From NCBI GenBank assembly GCA_009733775.1, contig WOGZ01000122.1:29015-93014 (forward strand): a stretch of DNA of 64,000 nucleotides, in the 5' to 3' direction. Both the position numbers and the translations under genes were made by a program. The notes below the pieces were generated by a model. The model saw only the letters and a program-made list of their open reading frames with translations, was not told the origin of the DNA and did not search any database. The stretch's first letter is position 1, and each line of letters begins with the position of its first letter. Shown one piece after another: positions 9,700 through 22,813 of this stretch. Origin of the DNA: Alectoria sarmentosa (Eukaryota > Ascomycota > Lecanoromycetes > Lecanorales > Parmeliaceae).

Positions 9700-11250
9700 G
9701 GCGAATCGTCCTATTTTCCCTGGCCCCCAACCCCTAAAAGAAGCCCAGGACGGCTGGCAGCATCCCAGATGTCCCTGTCGAGTCAGCCGCATTTTTATAG
9801 ATCTTTTGCTGGAGTGTAGTCCTCACCAAGACAACATTCCCACCAAGAGACCTCCCCCCCCCGGTCCAGAAGCCGATCTGGTCCAACAATTCCGTACACT
9901 CATCAAAACACCGCTCTCCTGGCCCGCCATCGACCACCCGCAATCCCGTCCCTCAGAGCAGCCCGTTACCCCTCTCGCTGTCGGCACCCATCCTTGAGAC
10001 GTCAGCAGAGGCGATAACAAAGGAGGCCACTACTTGCTCTAGAAACAGCCTCTTAGCGAGTTTGGGGAACTTTTGCTTCCCCACATCGCATTTGACCAGG
10101 TCCCAGCGCGGATTCCACGCCGGCTACCCTGACCCCGTAGCACGAAACGACATTGGTGGACGTGTAGCTGGAATGGTGGGGCGTGACGGCCTAGGTAGGG
10201 TTTAAAAAAGCGCTAAAAAAGGGGGATCTTTAGGGGCGGAATGCGTACCTGGAAACTGCACGGATGCGGGAGAAATGAGAAGGGCTAGCGTGGTCATGCC
10301 TGTGTAGATGGGATGGATGCGGAGGCGCAGCATGGCACGGTTGATACCTGGGGAGAGAAGTGTGAAGAGGGTGTAAATATAATATAATATAGGCTAAGAA
10401 ACACCAAATTCAAAAGGCACAGAAAAGAGCGCCACCCAAGAGAAGAATCGACCACACCAAGTCAAAGACGGAACCACCCACCTCCCTCCAACCCGCAACA
10501 AACGAGACAACCAAGCCAACGAAGTAGAGCAAGGCAGAAATCTCATCCTTATCGCCAAGCAAAGACTCTCAAAAACAGGGTACGCGCTCAACGACAAAAT
10601 AGGAGGGCGGTGAAGTGTTCCGCCACTGCATCAAAGAAAAACTTGAAACAAACGCCTGGTATGATGTGGAAACCCGAGAGAAGGCGTTTCCCCCGAGCGG
10701 GGTTTAAGTGCTAGAAGTGGAGATGAGCACGCGTAGGTTACGACAGAAATACGCAGAGTCTTCCTCGCTTCCGAGAAATGCGGATGTCAGCGGCCGAGGA
10801 CGGGCAGGCTGTAGGAAAGATTGATTGACATCATACGCACCGGGGGGGGAGGGGGGTGGGAATAGCGCCCTCTGCAAGATTCTGAGTGCTAGAGCGGTTG
10901 AGATGCGTAAGCCATGATATCAGCGTGCAGAATCTGGGACAGTGATCCCGAAGTCCGGTCTCCCCATCAAAGAAACGTGAATGCAGGCTGCCGAGAAAAT
11001 GATCGAAATCAACGGCTGGATTCGGAGGTCCTCCTGCCTGTAAGATATGGAATTCAGCCACGATGGTCGTTGATTATGTGGTATCCTGACTAGTGATGAG
11101 ACTATGCCCTATCGAGTCTCGTGGTTTGTTTCAAGGGCAAAGATCGACATGCTCTAGAGTCGACATCCGTGGCCAACAGCACTAGCGCGAATGTACGTCT
11201 CGCCGGGTGCTCTATCCCCGTCGCTAGTAACGATTTAGCCGCTACGACGC
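9700..11250. other. No supported gene
   Basis: Low-complexity purine and pyrimidine runs and a G-rich run at about 10842-10858. One minus frame of 76 codons at 10831-11061 (MAEFHILQAGGPPNPAVDFDHFLG...) could be a first exon but has no clear continuation. Confidence 0.4.
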
Positions 11251-11253
11251 GGC

Positions 11254-13816
11254 TCAGTACACGTTGCATTGAGAATCTTCATCCACCCTCACCGCCTTCA
11301 GCCCCATGCACTCGTCGTACTTATCGCCCAATAGGATTTTCCATTCCGCGTCCCCACAGATTGCCTGTATCATATCATTGGCCTTCACCACCTTCTCCTT
11401 CCACAAATCATGCCTCACATCCGGCTCTTCGGGCTTTGCGATATTCTTTGTAATCCGTATTGTAGACAGCATCTCCGCGGCGCTGTGTGACATGACGGTC
11501 ATCTGGAGGTAGTCCGTACCCTGTATTTGGGTGGCTATGTGCTCTGGAGCGTCGATGCCGCCTTTGACGTCTGCTGATTTCTGGTGTGGATCTACCAGAA
11601 AAGCGTCTAGCTCCAGGCATGTGGGACAGCCGTACGGCCTTTTAGGATTTGCACATCCGAGGGGCGGGCAGTTGAGATCGACCGATAGCGGTTTCGGCTC
11701 TTTGCCTATAAAGTGGGTAATGAAGAGAGAGATGACTTGTTGGAATTGCCATTGGTAGCTTTGCTTCGTCAGCGGGATGAAGTGGTCTTGCATCACTACG
11801 AGCAGCAGCTTGAGATAGGGTAGGAAGACGTGTCGTAAGGTGGGGGTATCGGCTACACTTGCAATTACCCACATGTGCCGGAGAAGTGCATGTTCTTCGT
11901 TGTAGAGACCCACGGTAAGACAGCAGCGCACTAAACGCGCCATACGATCTGCTTGTAGCATTTGAGAATTTTGAGACAGGGTATTGACGGATGCTGAGTT
12001 CTGGAACCCTTGGGGAAGAGACCAATCATGAGAGCCTTGCATGCATAATGTAGGGATTGCGATGGAGAGTATCGCGGCAAGAGCATATCTGGCAAATCCT
12101 GCGTCCATGGTGTTCGCAACGAGCTCATCGTAGAGGGAAAAGGCAAACTCGAGGGCGAAAGCCAGATGTGAGCTATGCCTTTTTGCGAAATCAATAATTC
12201 TACTGAATTCAGCTGTGCGAATGAGGCAGGTTCGGTGTCAGCGCATACCTGTTCACAACTGTCGCCCTGGCAAAGTTCTTGGCGATGAGGACGAGGATAG
12301 CCCCATCATTCTCCTCAACTCGTCCTATCTCGTTCAATGCCTGCTCGATACGGTCTTGAATCCAATCATAGACAATTTCCTTGCTCTCTTGTGGCAGGTT
12401 CTGTTTTTCACATCCCACACGAATGCTATGTAAGACGATGTAGCGATCCTGAAGAGAGTCTATATTCAGCAAGGCTTGATCGAGTCTAGATATGCAGTCA
12501 GCTGTAACTCAAGAGCATTGACAAGTTTTCCGGTGCTCACGAGTTCCGATACAAGGGGAAATGGGATAACTCCATAGTGCTACCGACCTCTTCCCACATG
12601 GTAAGGGATAGCCTCCTCGGTCCAAGAGCGACAGCTTCTTGAACGAGGTCTGCGTCCTGAAGCCTGACAGAGGCGTGGAAAACGGTTTCCAGCATACCAG
12701 ATTGCCGAACGCTTTCTTGCAGATCTTGGTGGCTCGAGTTGGGCCCATAAAAAGTTTCAAGCCATATGCTGATATTCTTCAACTGGGCCTTGCACGCCAA
12801 TGTCAAGCCCCAACGTAGATTTGGATCTGCAGCTGCCAGGTCCTTTTCTAATAGCTGCATACTTGCTGATTGTGTCTTGATCCAGTCATGGAGCTCCTCA
12901 GGATCAGCGTTGTCTGTCAGAAATTGAAATTGGTATCCTTCCGGCATGATCACCAGTACCTATGTGTGTTATGAGATGAGCGTATCGAAAGTGGACAACA
13001 AAGAGGAACGTTGGACGGACTTACCCAGTCCTGAAAGCTTGTGGCGGTATTCATCTGCCGGGGTGACGTGTTCTCGGTGGGACTGGGATAAGGATTTTGA
13101 CGAGCGATTTGTTGGTGGTATCTCTCCGTCAAGAAAGATTTCTGGATAAGGTTCTCCCGTCTCACAGAGACGGGCTTGTTAATTTGTAGTCCGCCGCTGA
13201 GGTCACGCATTTCGTGGAGATTGATTGCCATCTTTAATTCGAGGGCATCATCGGGATCGGTGTTGATAGCACTCGTCATCTTCGACAGGTAAAGGCAAAA
13301 CCCCCGTTTCAAGCATTGCTGCTCGAGGAACCGTGTCTTGACTTTGTCAATATCATCCACGTCCTTGGAATCAAGCATGCGATTCCCGTACTGCTCACTG
13401 CGGTCGCCCAGGACGTAGACCAGAATACTGTGGGTTCGGTCTATCCGCCATATGCTGAGCCATTGCGAAAGGAGCCCATCGAAGTAGGAAGAGCGCTCCG
13501 TTTGTGGCTCATTCATTTCATCTAAGAAATTCCGTACCAATGCCTTGATGCTCTCCATATCGGATGCTTGATGATTCTCCAACCTATAGTCAATAGCTTC
13601 TTGCGCAATCTTAGTTGTATCCATGTCTACACCGCAAAGATGTGCTGTCTGTGCTCCATCGCTGCCAACTCCGATTTCATTCGCAGCTGCTTGGTGTCCC
13701 ATAGCGAGCAAATTAGTAAGTCCTGCGAATAATGGAAGCTGCGACTGATGATGAAATTTGGAACACCTCGCTTGCCGCGTGGCTGGTCCCTTGGCTCGAG
13801 GCTTCGACTGTTTCAT
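11254..13816 (-). CDS. Conserved-looking fungal protein of unknown function, 4 exons, 798 aa
   Basis: Proposed exons on the minus strand are 13816-13025, 12959-12541, 12485-12249 and 12202-11254. Introns of 65, 55 and 46 nt have GTAAGT, GTGAGC and GTATGC donors; the first site in intron 3 (CACAG) would give a stop, so the acceptor 10 nt later is used. The joined frame is 2,397 nt, exactly 799 codons. The start MKQSKPRAK sits in a GCCATGA context. The protein is mostly helical and soluble, with no signal peptide or clear membrane segment. Near residue 650 it has C-x4-C-x8-C-x2-C (CPPLGC...GCPTC) followed by LELDAFLVDP, a possible zinc site. A similar cysteine patch occurs, as I recall, in the C-terminal part of some large fungal 2OG-Fe(II) oxygenase-domain proteins, but I see no catalytic HxD...H here. 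Function is unassigned. Confidence 0.8.
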
Positions 13817-13819
13817 GGC

Positions 13820-15766
13820 TTCATACGTCTATGTCTGTTCCCTGGTAAAAAAGCGTGCGCGTATGAAGGTTGACATGGCAGTTGAACTTGAAGAGGAGAA
13901 AAGAGATGAGGGAAGTATGAGGTGTCAAGGTAAAAGATAGAAAAGATGAGGAGTTGATTTGCGTTCGGGGCATCACTACGTATGGCAGAAAGAGAAGAGA
14001 GCGCTTAGCGCAAAGTGAGGTGGCGCCACCAGCGCTGCAGGTTGCCCAAATGCGCTGTGAATCTTGTGAATTTTGTGAAATTGGGTTAGTCATCAAGCCT
14101 CTCAAGTTTCTTCTCTGAACTACGTGTTCTCTTCCGGTGGCCCAGGCAATGGGGATTGATGGCCGTGCACAGAGGCATTCATTCATTGAGTTCTTTCCAG
14201 CCAATATCTTTCCTTTTTTCTTTCTTTCTTTCATTCATTATTTTTTTCTTTGGTGAGAAAGGCCGAGTACCATTGGAGGATGTCTGAGCTGCCTTTACGC
14301 CATAGGCCCGGATCGGCTTCTCGTTCCGTCCCGGCTGCCGTATTACTAGGCGCTCTCCCTAAGGTATGTACCTATGTGGCACGACAACCACCAATCATCC
14401 ATCGCCTTGACCACTTTGGAGACGAGCACAGCTGACGTTCCTTCAAGGCGTCGTACCGGGAAGAGACAGAGCTCACAATGCCTATCTCGATGGAATATAC
14501 TTCAACAAAAGCAGCTCCTACTTCCTGACAGCCACCTCTACAGCCCCGACTGCCCCCACATGTCCCACAGCGTCTCTGCCACGACTTCGCGCCACAGTCC
14601 CTCCACAGCTTTCCTTCCAATCCTCAACGCCAAACCGCCAGCTTAGGGGCTTCATTCACTGCTACGGGCTCCCGATGAGGTCCTCGGCACAGCTCTCTGC
14701 TACATACTCGAGATACGTACTCTAGACCAGACTCAAATTCCTCCCAGACAGCATCATCGACACCTAGTAAAGAGTGCTCTTGAGATGCTCTTGAGGGAAA
14801 CGTTACGAGTGATGCGTAGCCGAGGCCGAGCGTGGAATGAAGAGGTGTCCATTGTTCTTGCAAAGGACAAATAGCATGAATGTCCCACATGTCATGATAT
14901 GCACATGGGGAGATTGCAGGATCTCTAGGCGCTTGCAGAGCACTGGACAATAGGCTATGTTGTTGGCTTAATACAACATGGAGAGGCATCTACAGAGCGG
15001 CCAGAACAAGGATGGTGTGTCATCGCTAAGACCAAGATGGCCTAAAGCTTACCCATGTTGGAAGAGTGGAGTTGGAAAGTTCAAACAGGTGTTTGAGTTG
15101 CCCCATACCAATTTTGCGGGTCACAGAGTAACATTGTTTGCATCCTGTATCAAGCTATAGATACAATTTCTGAACAGTAAATCAGTGACAGTGAAAAACA
15201 TACAGATCTCCGTGAGCAACGACCGGACTTTTCAAGGAACAGGCAACAAAGAAACAAAGGACAGTAGCAATGACAGGTGAAAAGAAAAAGACAACAGGAG
15301 ACACTCCAAACATAATCTGCGCCAAGACCGTGGCTTTGGCAAGGCACTCCGCCTAGAGATTAACACTTAGATACAGTCATAGCGGGAACGGAAATAACCT
15401 TATGAGGGGGCAAAAAATCCAATAGGAAGAAGCCTCCTTCTTTTGGGAAAGTCTCCAGGCTGGGTAGGCGGCTTTGTTGCCGTGTGTCGGTGACACAAAA
15501 GCTCCTTCTGTTCCATAATCACTGTGTCAGACCGTGCAGCACAGAAACTTGGGCTCAAGTCTAACACGATCGCAAAATAACACCTCCACCGGCCATAAGA
15601 CTAGCCTAGCCTGAGATTTCTTGTGACAATGGCTTCGTTCTCTTGAGCGCCTGGTGACATTCAACTGCATCGGACATCCCGCCAAGGCCTACTTTCCGAG
15701 CAAGATACCTCCTTCAAAGAGTGATCTTCTCGTGTATGCGAAAGGTGGTTCATACACAACAGAACC
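13820..15766. other. Intergenic region with weak minus-strand ORF
   Basis: The minus frame 14624-14989 (MPLHVVLSQQHSLLSSALQAP..., 121 codons) has mildly protein-like composition and a true ATG, but no motif; I give it about one chance in four of being real. A (TTTC) run lies at about 14214-14233. The last 400 bp probably hold the promoter of the F-box gene. Confidence 0.35.
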
Positions 15767-18313
15767 ATGGTCCAAACTACCTGTCGAACTCGCATCAACG
15801 GCGACTCTACCTTCATGACGAAGAATCATTGCTCACAATTCATGCGGTGGCCTCCCCCGCCCCTGCAAGACACTGTGACCATGCCTTGGGACCTTGATCG
15901 ATTTCAAGGCAAGAACATAAAGTTGCCAAAGAACATATTTCGGAATTTGGAGACCAGACCAAATCCATCTTTTCCTTCTCGCCTCTTCACAATACCTCTA
16001 GACATTCTTGAACACCTCCTTGACCGAATGACAAAGAGAGATGCTTTCCAACTTTCGCAAACATGCAAAAACTTCATGTGGCATCCTATTGTCTTGAAAG
16101 CAATATTCCGTGAACCAATCAGCATTGCAGAGATTGGAAAGTGGTATCGACATTTGCCCGATTGTGGGATGAATACGAAGATGATGGTGGGTCCTCCGGT
16201 CACATGGGGTATCAATGCATCTACAGGACCCTTGGTGCGCCGCCTGGCGGTACCTGAATGGATCTCTGAGCAGGACATCCGCAACCTAACTGCTAATTGC
16301 CCTGACCTGCATGCCCTCGACTTCACGGAATTCTTCGAATCTGTACCTCATGCATTGGGGTGGGAATCTGAAGAGGACTCAGACGAGGACTCAGACGGTG
16401 ACGAGGAACAAGGCGACTTGAAATACTGGCCGTCGATGCTCGACCGCTGTCCTGACCTATTCGCGAATCTTAGATCTATCCATCTTCCCTATGGCTGCTG
16501 GAGAACGGTATTTAGCCGACTGCATAGCTACCAACAAACCCATACAGCCTGCCTGCCCAAGTTGTTACACCTGGCTAATAATCTCCAGAGTTTGGAGCTT
16601 TCCTGCCAACAAGAGCGAAAAATAGAAGCATCTCCAGAAACCCGCCGGGAGGTTTCAGCAAAGCTTCTTGCAGAAATCTTGGACAACGTTAGCAGAGGAC
16701 TCACCACTCTTGCTTTATACTACTCCGAGTCCACCATTGACAACCTTGATAGCTTCATACAGCCACTGTCAATATTTCCCAATTTACGAACCATCAAACT
16801 TTCCCTCCATCGCGATCTCCTCATGTACGAGAGGGACTCGTCATTCAGGTACGGCTTCAATTCTATCACAGCTCCCGTTTTGTTTAGTCCAACAAGAGAC
16901 TACGAGCACGACACAGCCTCCGTCTTACAATACCTTTCCACGATCAAGAAGATCAATGATCGAGGACGATTCTCGCTAGTCTCTAGTGACTGCGGAGAGG
17001 ATTATCATTCGACGCTCAGAGATTACTACGGACTTTGCCGCACAGAGCTCATTCATGGGCCCCGTTCCGACCTTTGGACTCCAGTCTGGACTTGGAATGA
17101 CCGCTTGGATTGGGTCAAAGGCCATCAGAATCACCCTTCAGTCGAATTCCTAGAAGTCGGGAAATGCCGTGCACTTTTCAAGGAACTAACTAAATCACGG
17201 ATTCCCGTATCCGTGGTGCTTGAACCGCTCACCGTTTCCTTTGGCGCCTTTTTCGCCAGTCTCTGGGAGGAAGGAGTTTCGCATGGACGCTACGGCGGAA
17301 GTGACAATGCAGGCACCGTGTTGAACGGATGTTCTCAATCTCTGCCGGGCAATGGAGCGATCACTCCATCAACTCGCGATCTTGGAAGACAGCCCAAACA
17401 ACATTTCATACAGCGGAGAGTCTTGACTACGATCACGTTGAAGCATCCTTCGTCGAGTCACAGCATTCCCACACAGCTTGACGACCAACGTCAACGGACG
17501 GTCTCAGTCGATCTTGCCGCATTCGAAGACACGCCTACTTACAGTGACTACAAAGACAGTCTTGGATTTCGTTCTTTGGTACTGGCAGCCTGGGTTTCTC
17601 AAAAGCAAAAGAGCCTACAAGGGAAGCAAAGAGGAAACGCAGCCAAGAGCAACATGAAACCTTTCATCAATTCAGCTGCTCCTGATATTGTCGACGCGAA
17701 AACTGAAATCCCCGATCCTATCTGGCGGTTGAGCGAGATCGGAGACCTGGTTGACGATCTTCGCTTAATTTGGCACCGAAGTTTTGCATATCTATACACC
17801 AAGCTGTCCTTCGAGCACTGCGACCCGAACCCTGATTGGGCCGAATGGTCTAAGCGCATGCACAAGTGTAAAATGCACCTGCGGGGCAGACTATGGCGAG
17901 AGGCAGAGCACACCGCGCTTCTTCTCCGACGCATACCGGTCGACTTCCCACGCTTGACTCGACTTGCCCTTTACATACCTACGGGCCTCTACCCGCATCA
18001 CGATCAGACTTTTATCAATCACGCACTCCCTGGTACAGGTTGGACCGTCAAGCATTACGGGTCAGTGGGTTGCGTTTCGCCAATCCCGAGTCTAGACGGG
18101 CCTTGTTTGAAGCTTGCAGATGATATTTGTCCGTTCATCCGCCGTGTTTTCACCAGACCAACACCAACCGACGACCCCTCCGCAGTCATTATTCATGATG
18201 AAGAGTGGCACAAGACGAAGCGGCCGCTATTCGATCTTGATGGCGAGTACAAGAGCATGGAGCAGCTTCTCACGGAACCTCTCCAGGAAAACTACACGAA
18301 GGAAAATGACTGA
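15767..18313 (+). CDS. F-box domain protein, 848 aa, intronless
   Basis: A single long frame. Residues about 72-116 (RLFTIPLDILEHLLDRMTKRDAFQLSQTCKNFMWHPIVLKAIF) match the F-box pattern: hydrophobic LP..IL..I...L...D...L...C. F-box proteins bind Skp1 in SCF ubiquitin ligases and select substrates through the rest of the chain. The middle has leucine-spaced segments (NLRSIHLP, LQSLELSC, LTTLALYY, LRTIKLSL) suggesting degenerate leucine-rich repeats, and an acidic run at 198-218 (ESEEDSDEDSDGDEEQ). Similar Asp/Glu inserts and poorly conserved repeats are common in the expanded F-box families of filamentous fungi. Met40 (MPWDLDRF) is an alternative start that keeps the F-box intact. The substrate is unknown. 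There are no nearby partners. Confidence 0.85.
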   Translation: MVQTTCRTRINGDSTFMTKNHCSQFMRWPPPPLQDTVTMPWDLDRFQGKNIKLPKNIFRNLETRPNPSFPSRLFTIPLDILEHLLDRMTKRDAFQLSQTCKNFMWHPIVLKAIFREPISIAEIGKWYRHLPDCGMNTKMMVGPPVTWGINASTGPLVRRLAVPEWISEQDIRNLTANCPDLHALDFTEFFESVPHALGWESEEDSDEDSDGDEEQGDLKYWPSMLDRCPDLFANLRSIHLPYGCWRTVFSRLHSYQQTHTACLPKLLHLANNLQSLELSCQQERKIEASPETRREVSAKLLAEILDNVSRGLTTLALYYSESTIDNLDSFIQPLSIFPNLRTIKLSLHRDLLMYERDSSFRYGFNSITAPVLFSPTRDYEHDTASVLQYLSTIKKINDRGRFSLVSSDCGEDYHSTLRDYYGLCRTELIHGPRSDLWTPVWTWNDRLDWVKGHQNHPSVEFLEVGKCRALFKELTKSRIPVSVVLEPLTVSFGAFFASLWEEGVSHGRYGGSDNAGTVLNGCSQSLPGNGAITPSTRDLGRQPKQHFIQRRVLTTITLKHPSSSHSIPTQLDDQRQRTVSVDLAAFEDTPTYSDYKDSLGFRSLVLAAWVSQKQKSLQGKQRGNAAKSNMKPFINSAAPDIVDAKTEIPDPIWRLSEIGDLVDDLRLIWHRSFAYLYTKLSFEHCDPNPDWAEWSKRMHKCKMHLRGRLWREAEHTALLLRRIPVDFPRLTRLALYIPTGLYPHHDQTFINHALPGTGWTVKHYGSVGCVSPIPSLDGPCLKLADDICPFIRRVFTRPTPTDDPSAVIIHDEEWHKTKRPLFDLDGEYKSMEQLLTEPLQENYTKEND

Positions 18314-21300
18314 CGGAGAACGAGATAGGTGTCCAGACAGTAGATAGAGGCTATGAGACAGGTAGGAGAATGTGTGCAACCATGGCATTCTTTCTCTGCC
18401 TTATGGTGTCGCTGAATTTGGAACAATCAGGCTTGATTTCTTCTTGATCCAGTACTCCTGCACCCGCTCTCTCTCGCTTTGTACTGCGCCAGCAGTCTTT
18501 GGCAAAAGCATCTTCTCGGATGATCCTTCTTCATATCGCAGTACCAATCATTATCCCCCCGACCCCCATTCCTCCATTCCTCCCTCCCAGCCGATAAAAC
18601 ATAACAATCCGACATCTTCCTCCCTCCCTCCCTCTTCCACAACAAATCACAACAAAACACTCCAAACCCATGCCCACAACCAAAAGCACAGATCCCCCAA
18701 GCGCCAAGAAGGCGTAGAACATATGTCGTGTCCACGTACGTAGGGTTAGGACTGGTGCCAGCGCTGGCTGGTCAGGACTTTTGATGTCGACCTCCCCAAA
18801 AGAGTCTTGAACTTCACAAGTGTACGGTGGGAACCGGAGACGATACGTACGCTGGGAATGCGCATCTCATGTGTTGCATCAAATCATCCACGAGACCGTG
18901 CAAGCCAGATGAAATTGCTCCGTGAGGTATGTAGCTGCCACTGACGTCACCATATCTCTTCGTCCCCTCTTGTTTCTCGTGTAAAAATGTTGGCAAAATG
19001 GGAGAATCGCGTGCAGCTCGCCATGTTTGATACAAATTCTTTTGAGATAGATGATGACAGCGAGATACCCTTCACCTTGGGGTAGGTACTTCTGGCGATC
19101 GCAGCTACGTTAGTACATACCTCAAAGATGTTCGCGCGGCGCTAAGATTTTAGGTTGGCTGTATTAGCACGTGCACAAAGGTCCGGAGTTCTTGGCGTTG
19201 AGAAAATCGCACAAAGGTCTATCTACTGCACCACCCAGTCACAACCCTTAATTGAGGGTAGCCATGTGGCGAAGGGCTCTGCGACCGTGTCTTGGAAGCG
19301 CATAGATTGGAGTTTAGGGACTTCTATGGGCGCCAAATTGGGCTCGGGTCGTGCGCGATTCCGAAGCAGGGCTCAGCGCACTGTCCAGGTATGTATCCCT
19401 TTAGGTGGGGTGTTATCCGAGGTCTGAGCGCAGGAGTCTGCGCGGGTGCAGCATTTTCGGTGTCAACCTCCCTCACAGAGCCATCATAAAGTACCTGAAC
19501 GATAGATTTCCTACGTAACATACAACATATACTTTTACTTTTCTTACCATTCATTCAATTTGCCCTTGATTCCAAAACCCTCGGGTTTCAAAGCGCCTTG
19601 TGACATTTCTTGAAGCTTGATGGAACTCCGGATCGTCTCTAGGATTCGGCAGTCAGCTGTGTCGATGGCACCACAATACTTGTAAGATCAAGAGCCTACT
19701 CTGATCTGAACGTTGGCTCGAAATTCTTCCATTCCCTCGTTATCTCCTCCATCATCAAATGCCTCAATCTCAGCCTTCTTGCTGCTGGTGGGAACACGCG
19801 GCCTCTCAAGACGTCCCTAATATCGTACCCTGATGGAGGGATGCGTGGGTGTTGCTGATCTTTCTGACCAATACCAGTGATACACGACCCAGTAGCGGGC
19901 CCTGCGGCTGACCCCGTGGTCGTGCGTTTGGGTACCCTGACTGTAATACTCTCAGCACGAGAGTATATCTACATACTCAAGCTATAGCTACTTGAAAGCA
20001 AGGAAGTAGCTGACCCAGACAGGATTGTTGTGGTCGTCTCCAGAGCGTCTAAAATCGAGCTCCACGAATACATAGAAAGGCACCCTACAGAGCGTACAGT
20101 ATTCTTCGTGCAGAGGCCCACAATGTTCTTCGTCCGGAGGCCCCTCACCATAGATCCTGGATAAGTATTCGCTATCTATCATTATTGAATGTCAATGGAC
20201 TTTTTGCAAAAGAGAATAAGTCCTTCGAAGGGCTTTTCTGTCGGCGAGGCAGTGAAATGAAGAGAAGAGGAAGGTTGATTTGGTTGCACACGGATTCGCC
20301 CCTCAGGCCGAGATAACCAAGCTAAGGATCGGTCACGTATTACTGGTTTGGAAATTATGTGAATGAAATCCGACACTCGCGACCGCTTGATCATTGCAAG
20401 CCTCCCAAGCTCCGAAGGATCCTCCCCCACTTTCTGAATGGGAGGTCCGGACGTTTCAGGTGGAATACGTTGGATCCGATGGGGTGCGCATCATGACGCA
20501 ACGCTAAGTAATCGAGAGGTTTTTGAACACACTAAACCAGGGACTTGTCTGGGCACGTACCTTGAGTGCTCGCTCACGGCAATCCTTGGTTGTTACCTAC
20601 ATAGGCGCAACAGATGGTCATTGCATTAAAGAGCGAAACGGGCCCATTCTATGGGTACTCTTTCTATGCACGTGAGCGCTTAGAGAATTCCAGCTCCTCC
20701 CTTTTCTTTTTGATAAATCGGCCTTGAAAGGCGAAACGGCATGTTTAAAATTGAGCCTCTACTGTCCCACACTCCAGACTGTCGTCTTTCGAAGTAATGA
20801 AAGAGCTCCGTCTAAGTGCAAAAGCTTTGTTTCGGTGACTCTATGAAAGCTGAGAGCCGCGAATGAGAGACGAAGACCCAGTTTCTTTGTTATCGACAAG
20901 ATGTACAGGTTTGGCAACGGAATATCCGCCAGAGTCTTTTCACAGTCCCACGGTGTCTCATTGCCACACTTCCAGCAGCACATGAGTTTAGATACATGCC
21001 TTCTCCCTGAAACGACACTCTACAGAACGCACCCTTCTGCAGGTGTCCAGATCGGCTTCGCCGCAGTATGGTCCCTTTTCATTCGTGGCTCACATGATGC
21101 CGAAGCCTTATCAGTACATTGCAGGTCTAAGGCCCTGTCGCACTCGTTATGACGTGCGTCAGAAGGGTCATATGCCATCCCGTCCCATACCCACCTCAAA
21201 AACTTACAGCATTCCTCTATACCCCACCTCTATACCCCTCCCATCACTCGTAGCTACCGTCTGTATCGGGCTCGGCATTGTAGTATTCGCACTCGTCGCC

Positions 21301-22590
21301 GCCGCCGCCTGCCTTGTCACACTTGCACTCGCACTCGCCCTCACATCCCCCATGCTCCCATGAATTCCCCATCGCCCAACAGCCTCGATCCTCGTCACGC
21401 TCGCGCTAACACTCACAACCGTCTGCGCCGACACAAAGGCAACGCACTGGCTCACAAACCCATCATCGAGCCGGAGATACGATGCAAGATTCGATCGCGT
21501 TGAGGATATCGTGGATATGCTCGATTATTCCCGCGGCTTCGTTTGCATTCTCGTCAGAGTCCGTTGCGCCGCGTGAACTGATTGTTTCGCCAGCGCGCGT
21601 CAATGCGCTTGGGCAGGGATAGCTGGTGCAGCCGGATAATTGGTGCCGTCAATTGGGTCGTCGTCGGATGGATCGCCGGCTGCGTCGTCCCCTGGTGCAT
21701 TGTCGCCGGCCGTACCATTACCTGCTGCGCCGTCACCAGCATCTCCAGCGTCGGAGGCTACGTGTGGTAGGAGGGGCGCCACGGAGTGTGTGAGGTGATG
21801 CACCTAGGAGCAACAGGGCGAGGAGGAGGCGCTTGTTGATGTGAGGGGGACAGTTCGACGTCCTCTTTTTATGGCCCTTATCGACGACTATTGGCAGCAT
21901 GGATTGACAAATCAACACAAAACCCAATAAAGCATCCGTATCAGACACGCGTTCCAGACATCAAAAGACAATGCTTTACAACCCACAATCCTGAGCAAAA
22001 TGCGTAATGCAGACCGAGACAAAAAGCTGAAACGCCATTCTCATGCAAATACATGCAAGCATCTTAAAACAGGACACATGATTTCGTTGATGTCCTTTGA
22101 AAACGCGCCAAGCAAGCGCAGCCGTTCTCGTTTATTTCAGCTCCGAGATTGTCTTTTGATGGGTTTATTCGGCTGTGTGGGAGGATTGTGATCCTGGCAA
22201 CACTGGTCTCCGCATTCTTCGGGAGACCATTCTCCAGAATTTGGATACAGATGAGGTGGCTCTGCGATGGACAATGTAGGATATTACGCATTGCAGAGAC
22301 ACCAACTCGACCCAGGAGATTCATCCGCGATCAAAGTTGAGAGTACCAAGAACAGATTTGGGGCCACTGTAGGGACAGGACCTCTTTTTTTACGGAAATA
22401 GTCGCCCTTCGTTGTTGTTGGAGGAGGTATTCGGTTCGTATTAGGTTCGATTCCTTATGGCGCTGGTACAATGGTGTTGCGGCGCTTCTTGTTTTCTTTC
22501 GTAGCCTCGTAGCGGCTTTGAAGTGAAAGATTTGGTTTTCGAGCATCGGAACCCCCTCTACACAAAGATTAGTTCTTAATAATAGTTCTA
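18314..22590. other. Long interval without a supported gene
   Basis: Many short frames on both strands, none with domains. Coding-like patches occur on the minus strand at 20759-20983 and in the Ala/Asp/Gly-rich stretch at 21204-21950, which reads partly like a small acidic protein but cannot be joined without stops or frameshifts. A CT-rich tract (about 18540-18660) resembles fungal promoter sequence with no gene visible after it. Confidence 0.4.
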
Positions 22591-22597
22591 AATGTCA

Positions 22598-22684
22598 ATC
22601 ATTGCTTAGGAATCCTGCTTTAGATCTGACCCTCATTGCTGTATACTCTGTCACCCTCCGAGAGTGGTGATGTCTTCCTGGCTT
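22598..22684. repeat. Diverged dispersed repeat, copy 1
   Basis: Shares a same-order, same-orientation series of words with 32245-32328: TCATTGC, AGGAA.CCTGCTTTA, TACT.TGTCACCC, AGAGT.GT.ATG.CTTC. Most mismatches within the aligned words are transitions. One gap of about 12 bp is needed. The nature of the repeat is unknown. Confidence 0.55.
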
Positions 22685-22813
22685 ATGAGTGCTTGCATAC
22701 GCGAATGCATACGTCACACACACACAGATGAGGGTATACAAATAACCTAAGTAGTGATTGGGCTGTTTCAACGCCAGGGCTAACAACGAATAGCGACCTG
22801 AACAGGCATATCC

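Noticed and set aside
21204..21950. Small acidic, Ala/Gly-rich protein on the minus strand
   Set aside because: Attractive patches lie in three frames and cannot be joined by GT-AG introns without stops; likely compositional.
22425..22470. GGTTCGATTCC resembles a tRNA B box
   Set aside because: No matching acceptor stem, A box or cloverleaf could be found upstream; the T stem has a mismatch.
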